This document shows positions 55,795 through 64,000 of a stretch of DNA of 64,000 nt, one piece after another; the stretch's first letter is position 1, and every line of letters begins with the position of its first letter. The position numbers and the translations under genes were made by a program. This stretch comes from Rhipicephalus microplus. Taxonomy: Eukaryota; Arthropoda; Arachnida; Ixodida; Ixodidae. The notes beneath the pieces are model-generated. The model made no database searches. It was not told where the DNA came from and worked only from the letters and a program-made list of their open reading frames with translations. Location of the stretch: assembly GCF_043290135.1 (NCBI RefSeq), contig NC_134702.1:88808817-88872816 (forward strand). The letters run 5' to 3'.

Positions 55795-56120
55795 TAGTGC
55801 CGCAACAGCGCAGTGGAGCCTCGCAGTTTGGGAGCGCGTACCAGTGCCTTGAAATTGTGATTAAACCTGTAGAAATCATGCCCACGGATGCTCGTCCCAG
55901 TACTGACGAAGGCGGACAGGAATGGCTGAGCAGGTTGGCTCACAGCGTTGCTCAGAAATATTCTGGTCACGAGAACTTGTACCGTCGGCCTGTTCCATGG
56001 TCGCTTCTATCACAACAACGAATGACCGTGGTCAGGTCCTGGTCACCAAACTGTGGGAAAGCTGCGGCCTCGCAGACGGGCAAAATCTCGGTTTACCGAC
56101 AGAGCGAGCTCCGAACGACC
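55795..56120. other. Possible continuation of the Gag fragment, unassigned
   Basis: Minus-strand frames exist (55770-55970) but are shifted relative to the Gag frame. No motif recognised. Confidence 0.35.
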
Positions 56121-56124
56121 ACTG

Positions 56125-56600
56125 TATGGTATGGTATGAAGAACTTTATTAAGGTCCTGAGTATCAGTCCAGGACTGATTTTGGCTGCTGCCACGTCGGG
56201 ACAGAGAGGCCAAGCCCTTTTGCCACCGCACGGGCCCTCTGGAAAATAAACAATTGTAGCGGGCCAGTTGGTATGAATCCATCTGTGTAGTAGTGGCTGC
56301 GCTTCCTACCAAGATAGCCCCCTGGACAGCCCCGAGTCGGTCCAGTAGCGGGTCATTGTGCAGCATTCACTGCCACCTCTGTTCACCGTGAGAAGCCGCA
56401 CCGGCCATTGGCAACCAGCGCCAGAGCCTGTGTTCAAAATCGAGCAAGCCCCCACACTTACTAAAATAGATCGAAACCCCACAGTCGGGATTAATTTTAT
56501 GCATAACGCCCATGTCGGGGTATGGCGTCTGCAGAAGTCTTAGTATAACCGCCTGTGGCCTGGTAATTCTAGAATGTGACAAGGAGAATTCCTTGCGCTC
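56125..56600 (-). pseudogene. LINE 3' end remnant
   Basis: The minus-strand end reads CCTTAATAAAGTTCTTCATA followed by CCATACCATAC, an AATAAA plus ATACC-type tail as in tick non-LTR elements. Upstream frames are too broken to assign a family. Plus-strand 56600-56880 has TC-rich sequence like LINE 3' untranslated regions. Confidence 0.4.
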
Positions 56601-56604
56601 TAAT

Positions 56605-57370
56605 TAATGTTTGTTTATATCATTGTACGTTAACAGCTGGTCCCTAAATCCGGAGCGGGAGATTCAGCCGCCTCAGGGATTCCACTGCACACTATTTTTC
56701 GTGCCTCCCTGTGCGCCACCTCGTTTACGTCACTGTGCTGTGTTTATCTCTCTTCCCTCTCTCCTTTCTATCTTTATTCACCCCCATCCCCTTCCCATGC
56801 GCAGGGTAGAAAACTGGCTGCTTATAGACTGGTTAAAATGTCTGCCGTTCTCTTCCACCTATTTTTCTTCCTTCCGTTCACTGACCCCATGTGTTCCGGA
56901 AACCAAGTAATGGTATGTGGAGTGATGTCCTTACCCTGCAGCAGTATTTAAGCCCGTTCGCTAACAACTCCCCTAAAGAAGGCTTTATTTGCAGAGCGAG
57001 AGGCACTATAGACACTCTGCCCGAATCAATGAGTGCTAGGGCAATAGCCACCTACTCAGCGACCCCCAGATCTTTCGTATAAACAGAAGGGGCATTTTGA
57101 ACCCTCCCTCTTCCATCTACCACCACTGGGATCAGAAGTGTTTTAATGACTGTCGCGAACGCCAGCGCACCCAGGCCCGTGTAAGAGAGAGCGTCTCGTC
57201 CTCTTCTCTGGGACACCAATGCAGCTGCGTTTAGATGAAGTGGTGACCAATTTTGAGTAAGGGGGGGGGGGGGCTGCAATTTCGTGATAACGCAAGACGT
57301 GCTGTGCTTCAGCTCCGCAGATTTTTGACCGGAACCACGGGCAACTTCACTATACTCCGTCAATATCAGC
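56605..57370. other. No gene; probable LINE-derived untranslated sequence
   Basis: TC-rich segment 56750-56880 and a poly-G run of 14 at 57259-57272. No intact frame with motifs. Confidence 0.4.
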
Positions 57371-57377
57371 ATCAATC

Positions 57378-58180
57378 GTGTCAGCGTCTCACAGGCAAGA
57401 CGTGAATACCAGTGTCATGGATCAGGTGAGCTTGTTTCGACTCCAATCGTCGCCCGCCCTTAGTGCACAGTCTGTGCCTTCAAGCACGTCACCGCGATCC
57501 GATTGTGTCCACTTCGCTGGCGGCCTTCCTCTTTCTGACCGTGCGGCCACCATAAATTTTTGGCCGATCAGGAGAAAAGCCAACTTCCTGGCTGCGTCGA
57601 AGGATGCGATTGCCACGTTTCTTTCGGGGTTCCCACCCACCTACCGAATGCGGGTAAATTTCCGGCGCAACCTTGTAGCGGTCGACACTCACCCTATTGC
57701 CGATCTGACTGCCCTACTTCACGTCTGAATGGTTTGCGACATCAATGTGCGTACCAAACAACTTGACCTGAACACTTGCATCGGCATGGTTTTTTGAGTG
57801 GACCCAACGATCCCCTTCAAGGACCTTGCCGACAACATTGCGTCACCTGTGACACTAGTGTCTGGTGTCCGCAGAGGCAAGTGCCTCACCCTCACCTTCG
57901 CGGGGAACACCGTCACTTCGGATATATTGCTCTCCAAGGAAATGCGCCCTGTTCGACCCCGCCAGCCCCGGCCCCTGCGGTGCTCCCGTTGCGGCTGCTT
58001 CGGGCACGCAACCGCCGCCTGCTCTCGAAATGAACGGTGCCTAAGCTGCAGCATCAAGCACGCCTAAGATCGTGTGCAGCACGCCCTCGCTGCATAAACT
58101 GTCGTGGGAAACATCCTGCAACCGAGCCGCGCTGTCCAGACTGGCAGCTTCCTCGCAGGGCCGCGGTCATTATGGCCTAA
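57378..58180 (+). pseudogene. Non-LTR retrotransposon ORF1 (Gag-like, zinc knuckles), dead
   Basis: One frame from 57378 to 58067 is interrupted only by TGA at 57726 and TGA at 57795. The later part contains CVDxTI-like strand sequence DPTIPFKDLADNIASPVTL and a zinc knuckle CSRCGCFGHATAAC (C-x2-C-x4-H-x4-C) at about 57979-58020, followed by CLSC. A frameshift near 58067 moves the next knuckle CINCRGKHPATEPRC to another frame (58088-58132). A Pro-rich stretch continues to about 58500. In LINEs ORF1 binds the element RNA. Confidence 0.75.
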
Positions 58181-58199
58181 TCAATGGCACCGCGACTCA

Positions 58200-58830
58200 C
58201 CGCCAAGCCCGCTAGGACCCCTGGCAGCATCGCCTCCATCAAAGGACGCTCTTTCCGATATGCACTCGTGGGTACCGGTGACACAACCTTGGAGGCCGCC
58301 CCTCTTCACACAACGAGTGCGCCCTTCGTCCCCACTTCAACGATGACGGCCCCGCCCTCATCCTCATCGAAGTCAGTGTGGTCGGCACCAAGCGTTCGAC
58401 GCAGACACCGCGTGCCTTTGCTCAACCGCCAGTTCCTGCAGCTGCCACCAATAAACCGCCCGCTGCCTCCAAGCCGCTGGCCTCTTCCAGCCCCTTCTCT
58501 GCCCCCACATATAACTTGCTGGTGCAATAAATACTATCTGAGCTCCCGCTCCTTCCACTGGACTGTGAGCAACGGAAATTTCCTGCTTCTGCCGCGGAAT
58601 ACGCCTCAGGTGAGCTCCAAACAGCGGGGATAACTGGACTTCACTTCTAGTTTGGTGTCCCTACTCTTCTTTCTGCCCATGTTGAACTGTGCGGACCACT
58701 GTGCTCCCGGCTTTCTCGGCGGTCTTCTCGGTCGGCTGCGTGTTTCGTCCCTTCTTTCTTACGCGCGTACGTGACGAGGGTCGAATGCATGTTTTAAAGA
58801 CGGTAGTTTTTCTTGGGACCTTCGACACAA
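58200..58830. other. Pro/Ser-rich decayed sequence after ORF1, no RT found
   Basis: Frames at 58184-58633 look like a continuation of the ORF1 C-terminus in shifting frames. The RT-encoding ORF2 expected next is absent. Confidence 0.4.
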
Positions 58831-58839
58831 AAATTTTGA

Positions 58840-58842
<3 letters not shown>

Positions 58843-58912
<70 letters not shown>
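58843..58912. repeat. (GTCT)n microsatellite
   Basis: About 17 uninterrupted units. Confidence 0.95.
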
Positions 58913-59486
58913 TCATCTACTTTCACTGGCATCAGGTACTTGAAACGGCCGACTCCATCCACAGCGACCACCAATGTTGCTCAAGGCAGAGCGTTTATGC
59001 TTGTGCAATTGTCAATGCAAAATCAAATATTGCGCATGTCTGGGGCACCATAAGAACACGTACATATACTGCATGTGCGCCTTTTACTAGAAAACGCATA
59101 CATAAGTAATTCTAAGGACCGTAGCGCTTATCACGCTGCGCTTGCCATGCAACGCTTGCACGGAACGGTGAGTGTTTCCAACGCTTTGCTAAGACGAGAT
59201 GGTGGTGGCACCTAACCGTCGCCTCGCGTTCTACACCTTATCACCTCTGAGACGGGCGCGCACACCTGTCTCAGAGCCACGCACTCCGTTTTTTAAGAAA
59301 ACGACCAGATGGCGCTCATGTCTCACGTGTGACGTGAGATGTGCTCGTTCGCCTCCGCTGCATGCTCGAGGCACTCTAACGCAGCGCCTGCGAAATACCA
59401 TTCACCGATTTTTTTGCGCACAACATGAAATAAATGTTTTGAATGCGAAGCAATTCTTAGCGAACTTCAGCGACATTGAGCGTATC

Positions 59487-59495
59487 TATCTGTCC

Positions 59496-59528
<33 letters not shown>

Positions 59529-59548
59529 ATCTATCTATCTATCTATCC
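59487..59548. repeat. (CTAT)n microsatellite
   Basis: About 15 units with one TAATC interruption, just left of the 147-bp tandem array. Confidence 0.93.
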
Positions 59549-59563
59549 ACCTACAACATTTAG

Positions 59564-59901
59564 CTCTCCTGGCCGTTTCAATAATGGTGTCGATACCAAA
59601 CTTGGTATGGCATAACATGACTGTATGAAAAACATATTTGACTAGTCATAACATGAAAATCGTCACATGCATGTCATTAATACTATGATTTACATTTCAT
59701 GGTCCTGCAGCTCTTGTGGTATGGTTTCGTTCAGATGGCATGTTGCAAAACTGGTATAGTATGACATGATTGCATGGCAAACACAAGAGACAGACCCCAG
59801 CATAAAAATCATGACATGCGTGTCATGTAACATGACTACATGCCACGCTCATGATGCGCTCGTGGCCGTTTCGCTAGCGTCACATATACCAAATTTGGTA
59901 T
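59564..59901 (+). repeat. Tandem array with unit of about 147 bp, interrupted by the Ty3 element
   Basis: Units start at 59564 (CTCTCCTGGCCGTTTC), 59711 (CTCTTGTGGTATGGTTTC) and 59859 (CTCGTGGCCGTTTCGC), spacing 147 and 148 bp. All contain an AACTTGGTAT/AACTGGTATA/AATTTGGTAT word and CATGACATG-type words. The third unit is cut after AATTTGGTAT at 59901, where retroelement sequence begins. Confidence 0.75.
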
Positions 59902-60070
59902 TACAGTTGTGATGACGTTTATTCGAGCCGAGAAGTCGCAGCGAGGTCGCAACAGAAAGTGGGCGTACGGCAAGTCTGGCAGAGGCGGCACAAACTCTCG
60001 CGCAAGCAGAGCACGGGCTTTTTGTTGTCTTCCGAAGGCGCATACGCGTTGGTGCGTATGCTCCACTACA
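59902..60070 (-). repeat. Putative 3' LTR of the Ty3/Gypsy element
   Basis: On the minus strand it begins TGTAGTGGAGCATACGCACC after a short G-rich tract (CGGGGGTAT). It contains AATAAA (about 59918-59923) and ends near CATCACAACTGTA at the tandem-array junction. The other LTR is outside the window, so the ends cannot be confirmed. Confidence 0.5.
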
Positions 60071-60105
60071 ATACCCCCGGGATGAAGGGTAGCCATCCTG
60101 GCGAC

Positions 60106-63100
60106 TCAGGGAGTAGGCACAATGATGAGGTCGTAGTAGGGCTTGAGACGGTCGACGTGTACGGTCTCGCGTCCTCGACGGCGCAAATCTGGTGATTGTG
60201 TTAACGGCTCGATGATGTAATTCACCGGGGAGGTCGCGTCAATGACACGGTACGGACCATGGTACCGGGCCAGAAGTTTAGAAGACAGGCCAGGAACGTG
60301 CGGGGGCACTCAAAGCCACACAAGGGAGCCAGCACGAAATGTAGGAGCTATGCGGTGAGCGTCGTCGTGTCGAGTCTTTTGTAGACCTTGAGCCTCACTT
60401 GTCAGAGACCGAGCCAACTGACGACAGTCTTCAGCGTATCTGGCGACTTCCGAAAGCGGGGAGCACTCAGATGCATCAGGGCGGTACGGTAGTATAGTGT
60501 CGAGGGGGTGGGAAGGTTCGCGGCCGTACAATAGAAAGAACGGAGAAAAACCGGTAGTCGCTTGCGTCGCGGTGGTATAAGCGAAGGTAACAAAGGGCAA
60601 TACAGCGTCCCAGTTAGTGTGGTCGGAGGAGGTGTACATCCTCAGCATGTCGCCAAGTGTGCGGTTGAATCGCTCAGTAAGACCATTTGTCTGTGGATGG
60701 TATGCGGTAGATTTCCGGTGGATAATGTTGCATTCAGCGAGGATAGCTTGGATGACCTCCGACAGGAACACTCGACCCCTATCACTGAGTAATTCCCGCG
60801 GAGCACCATGGCGTAGAATGAAGCTGCGGAGAATGAAGAGTGCAACTTCGTGGGTGGTCGCTGCTGGTAGAGCTGCAGTCTCAGCGTAGCGTGTCAGATG
60901 ATCGACTCCGACAATAATCCACCGGTTTCCAGAGCTACTATATGGGAGTGGGCCATAGAGGTCTATACCCACGCGGTCGAATGGGCGAGCCGGGCACGGC
61001 AGCGGCTGTAACATGCCGGTAAGGTGCCGCGGAGGTGTTTTGTTCTGTTGGCAAGTGGTGCAAGACTGAACGTATTTCTGCACAAAACGATACATTCCTC
61101 GCCAGTAATAGCGTTGGCGCAGCCTTTCGTAGGTTTTCAGGACACCTGCGTGAGCACTTTGGGGATCTGCATGGAAATTCATGCAGATGTCAGAGCGCAT
61201 ATGAGTTGGGACAGCAAGGAGCCACTTCCGACCACCAGGCGTGTAGTTGCGGCGGTACAGAATGTTGTCACGTAAGGAAAAGTGGGCTGCTTGCCGGCGT
61301 ACCGCTCTCGTGGAAGGGACAGAAGACGGATCGGTAAGATAGTCGACTAACAAGGCAAGGTATGGGTCTTTACGCTGCTCCGAAAGCATGTCAGTGCTGT
61401 CGAGTGGTGACAAGGTGGTAAAAGGGGGTGACAGAGAAGCCACATCTGGTGTTAATGGCGACCGGGAAAGTGCATCGGCGTCCGCATGCTTGCGACCGGA
61501 ACGATATACGACACGGATGTCGTATTCCTGCAATCGAAGTGCCCAACGGCCCAGACGTCCGGACGGGTCTTTCAAGGTGGACAGCCAACATAGAGCGTGG
61601 TGGTCTGTGACCACATCGAAAGGACGGCCGTAAAGGTACGGGCGAAACTTCGTAAGCGCCCAGATTATGGCCAAACACTCCTTCTCTGTCACGGAGTAAT
61701 TCAATTCAGCCTTCTTAAGAGCGCGACTTGCATAAGCGACTACGTATTCGGTTTGGGTACCTTTCCGTTGTGCCAAAACTGCGCCAAGACCAACGCCGCT
61801 TGCATCAGTGTGAACTTCTGTGGCAGCAGTGGGGTCGTAGTGGCGAAGAATAGGTGGCGAGGTCAGCAGGCGGCGCAGCTGGTGAAATGCGTCGTCACAT
61901 GCAGGTGACCATGCAGATATACCTTCGCTGTTGGAAAGCAGACTAGTCAGAGGTGCAATGATGGACGCGAAGTTGCGCACGAAGCGACGAAAGTAAGAGC
62001 AAAGACCAACGAAACTTCTTAGGGCTTTCAGTGATGTGGGCATTGGGAAGTCAGCGACAGCTCGTAGCTTATCGGGGTCCGGAAGAACACCGTCTCTTGT
62101 GATGACATGTCCCAAGATGGTTAGTTTGCGGGCTGCGAAGTGGCACTTCTTGGTGTTAAGTTGTAGGCCTGCAGAAGCTAGACACGCCAGAATCTCGTGG
62201 AGACGACGAAGATGTGTCGGGAAATCAGCTGAAAAGACTACGATGTCATCTAGGTAACACAAGCAAGTTTTCCACTTGTGGGCCCGCAATATGGTATCTA
62301 TCATGCGTTCAAACGTCGCAGGCGCGTTGCAGAGCCCAAATGGCATGACTTTGAACTCATACAGGCCATCTGGCGTTACAAAGGCTGTTTTAGGGCGATC
62401 ACATTCAGCCATTGGCACCTGCCAATACCCAGAACGCAGATCCAAGGATGTGAAGTACTCGGCGCCTTGTAAACAGTCAAGAGCATCGTCTATTCGTGGT
62501 AGCGGGTAGACGTCTTTCTTTGTAATCTTGTTTAAGCGGCGATAGTCCACGCAAAATCGAACGGTGCCATCTTTTTTCTTTACCAGAACCACGGGTGACG
62601 ACCAAGCGCTTTGAGAAGGCTGTATGACTCCACGTTTAAGCATGTCATCTACTTGCTCCGTAATGACGCGGCGCTCTTCGGCAGAAACGCGGTAAGGACG
62701 CTGTCGCAGAGGCGAATGTGAGCCGGTGTCAATAGTATGAGTGACAGTCGTGGTGCGGCCCAAAGCAGGTTTCTGAAAGTCGAAAGAAGAGCGAAACTTG
62801 TTAAGGAGAGCAACAAGTTGGCTGCGATGCGAGGGGGGAAGGTCTGCGTCAATAGCATCGTCGAAGGCTGGTGAGCTTGAAGGCTCAGACGCCTGAGTGA
62901 TTGCGGCAATCTGACATGGCGTTTCGTCGGGAAGAATAATATCATTGATATGGTCGACAGGTTGCACATATCCTACCGTTTCACCACGAAGCAAGCCAAT
63001 GGGGTAGTTGCAGTGATTGGTAACCAGCATTACGGTTAAACCAGACGCAATCGTAAGAACGGCAAATGGGAGCACGATGCCCTTGCGTTCAGTAAAAACA

Positions 63101-63669
63101 GGGGATGGCGTAAACACCACCGTGGCGTCAGGTTGCGCCACACATGAAAGGCTAATAGGGACTGAAGCTTCCGGAGGCAAGGTGATGTCGTCGTCAGCGA
63201 TGAGTTTGCAGAGCAGTGGTGAATGGTCGGGCGATGGAAACTCACAACTTGGCACTAGGGACACTTCCGCACGGCAACAATCGATGATAGCTTCATGACC
63301 TGATAAGAAATCCCAACCCAGGATGAGGTCATGAGAGCAAGATGGTAGTACGAAAAATTGGACGATGTACAAAACGTCTTGGATGACGACGCGCGCCGTA
63401 CACACAGACGAGGGCTGAATGCGTTGCGCGCTAGCCGTGGACAGCACGATGCCACTGAGAGATGTGGTCACTTTCTTCAGTTTGCGACAAAATTTTGCGT
63501 TCATCACAGAGACGGCGGCCCCAGTATCAATTAACGCTTGTGTGGCGACTCCCTCAACATTGACATCAACAACATTTCGCGGCGAAAATGGAGGCCTTGA
63601 TAATTGCGCAGAAGTTGCAGTTCTTGCCTCTGGAACTGCACTTATTAGTTTCCCTCCTGAGGAGGTGGT
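60106..63669 (-). pseudogene. Ty3/Gypsy Pol polyprotein with a single nonsense codon
   Basis: A continuous -1 frame from the gag overlap to TGA at 60106-60108, broken by TGA at 60310-60312. Protease: [11 protein letters not shown] (DTGA at 63517-63528) with the second-lobe motif [49 protein letters not shown] and catalytic YLDD (about 62250). RNase [30 protein letters not shown]. Integrase: an H-x6-H ... C-x2-C zinc site, then catalytic Asp in VGIDLYG, Asp in LLSDRG and Glu in [10 protein letters not shown], a D,D35E spacing. After the nonsense codon the frame still encodes the GPY-containing end (ARYHGPYRVIDA). All catalytic residues are present. The stop would remove the GPY/F-like tail used by integrases of this group. 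Confidence 0.9.
63591..63654 (-). promoter_or_regulatory. -1 ribosomal frameshift signal at the gag-pol junction
   Basis: On the minus strand the heptamer GGGAAAC (63648-63654) sits in the correct X-XXY-YYZ phase of gag (codons GAG GGA AAC), directly before the gag stop TAA (63645-63647). After 7 nt follows an 8-bp perfect stem, TGCAGTTC / GAACTGCA (63633-63640 with 63616-63623), with a 9-nt loop. Loop bases GAGGC can pair with GCCTC at 63591-63595, which would make a pseudoknot. Slipping back one base enters the open pol frame. Confidence 0.82.
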
Positions 63670-64000
63670 CTACGACGCATAGGAGATGGTGATCGGCGAC
63701 GAGGAGATGGGAAACGAGAAGTTGATGGGCGACGATCCGAGTCAGAGTGCCTCTGTTCGTATGCAGACGTGGTGGCCTGCTGCGACGCATAGGTAGGAGT
63801 TCCAAAGGAGGCGTACGCAGGTGTGGGACGGCGGCGGCAGTAGCGTGCAATGTGGCCAGCGATGCCACACGCGAAGCCGATAGGACGGTTGTCATGGGTG
63901 CGCCACTCATTAGATGGACGGAAAAAGCGAGGTGAGGGCCTGTAAACCGGTGGCGCTGCCGGAGGAGTTGTAGCCGATAAGGATACTGGATGCGGTGAGG
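63645..64000 (-). CDS. Ty3/Gypsy Gag C-terminus (partial)
   Basis: A frame entering from the right edge and ending TAA at 63645-63647. It has a zinc-knuckle region [13 protein letters not shown] (about 63868-63906) followed by an Arg/Ser/Pro-rich tail ([14 protein letters not shown]) usual in nucleocapsid ends. The first Cys expected two residues before FAC's Cys is Gly (GGC), so the knuckle lacks one ligand. Gag packages the element RNA. The 5' part is not in the window. Confidence 0.8.
   Translation of the reverse strand, partial: SPHPVSLSATTPPAAPPVYRPSPRFFRPSNEWRTHDNRPIGFACGIAGHIARYCRRRPTPAYASFGTPTYASQQATTSAYEQRHSDSDRRPSTSRFPSPRRRSPSPMRRRPPPQEGN

Larger units (their letters stand above)
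59902..64000 (-). mobile_element. Ty3/Gypsy LTR retrotransposon, 3' portion
   Basis: From the right edge leftwards: Gag C-terminus, -1 frameshift site, protease, reverse transcriptase, RNase H, integrase, GPY/F-type end and a short LTR. There is no envelope frame between pol and LTR. The 5' LTR and most of gag lie beyond 64000. Confidence 0.92.

Overview
The window looks like nuclear DNA of a hard tick (Ixodida, probably a metastriate such as Rhipicephalus, Dermacentor or Hyalomma). The evidence is six copies or fragments of a tRNA-derived SINE of the tick 'Ruka' type, several RNase H-bearing non-LTR retrotransposons, a Penelope-like element, a Ty3/Gypsy element, long tetranucleotide microsatellites, and an Ala/Val/His-rich arthropod cuticular protein gene. 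Coding sequence is sparse and almost everything recognisable is repeat-derived. I see no rRNA, no host tRNA gene, no CRISPR array and no bacterial operon.

Layout. 1-2695 is the left arm of an inverted duplication; the right arm is about 10848-13463. Each arm carries a degraded LINE tail and an intronless UBE2Z-like ubiquitin-conjugating enzyme gene. The right-hand gene (11103-11915, minus) is open from a good ATG; the left one (1557-2369, plus) has lost its start codon and gained an early stop. Both have Ser where the catalytic Cys should be. 2781-4515 is another dead LINE. A block of about 2.7 kb of unknown nature occurs three times (A 4590-7470, B 20110-22920, C 24970-28560), with its tail again at 54.7-55.1 kb. 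13.6-14.0 kb and 17.7-18.1 kb are long microsatellites. 28.7-29.5 kb and 38.7-39.7 kb are a second duplicated pair; the latter copy received a full-length SINE. 32.7-34.4 kb is a Penelope-like remnant.

36.9-37.7 kb holds the best host gene, a cuticular protein with two 71-residue repeats (minus strand); a broken paralogue lies at 42.9-44.0 kb. 44.7-49.1 kb contains two 5'-truncated non-LTR elements in tandem, followed by a 61-bp tandem repeat. 52.2-52.9 kb is a dead mariner, 55.1-55.8 kb a Ty3 gag fragment split by a foldback, and 57.4-58.2 kb a dead LINE ORF1.

From 59.9 kb to the right edge, on the minus strand, lies a nearly intact Ty3/Gypsy element. Its gag-pol junction has a textbook -1 frameshift signal, and its pol is broken by one nonsense codon. 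It sits inside a tandem array with a unit of about 147 bp.

How the parts relate: no pathway links these genes. The window records successive duplications and insertions. Several SINE insertions can be verified because a paralogous 'empty' copy lies in the same window. The items of most biological interest are the pair of Cys-to-Ser E2 proteins and the Ty3 frameshift site. I did not find convincing evidence of a wholly new multi-gene system.
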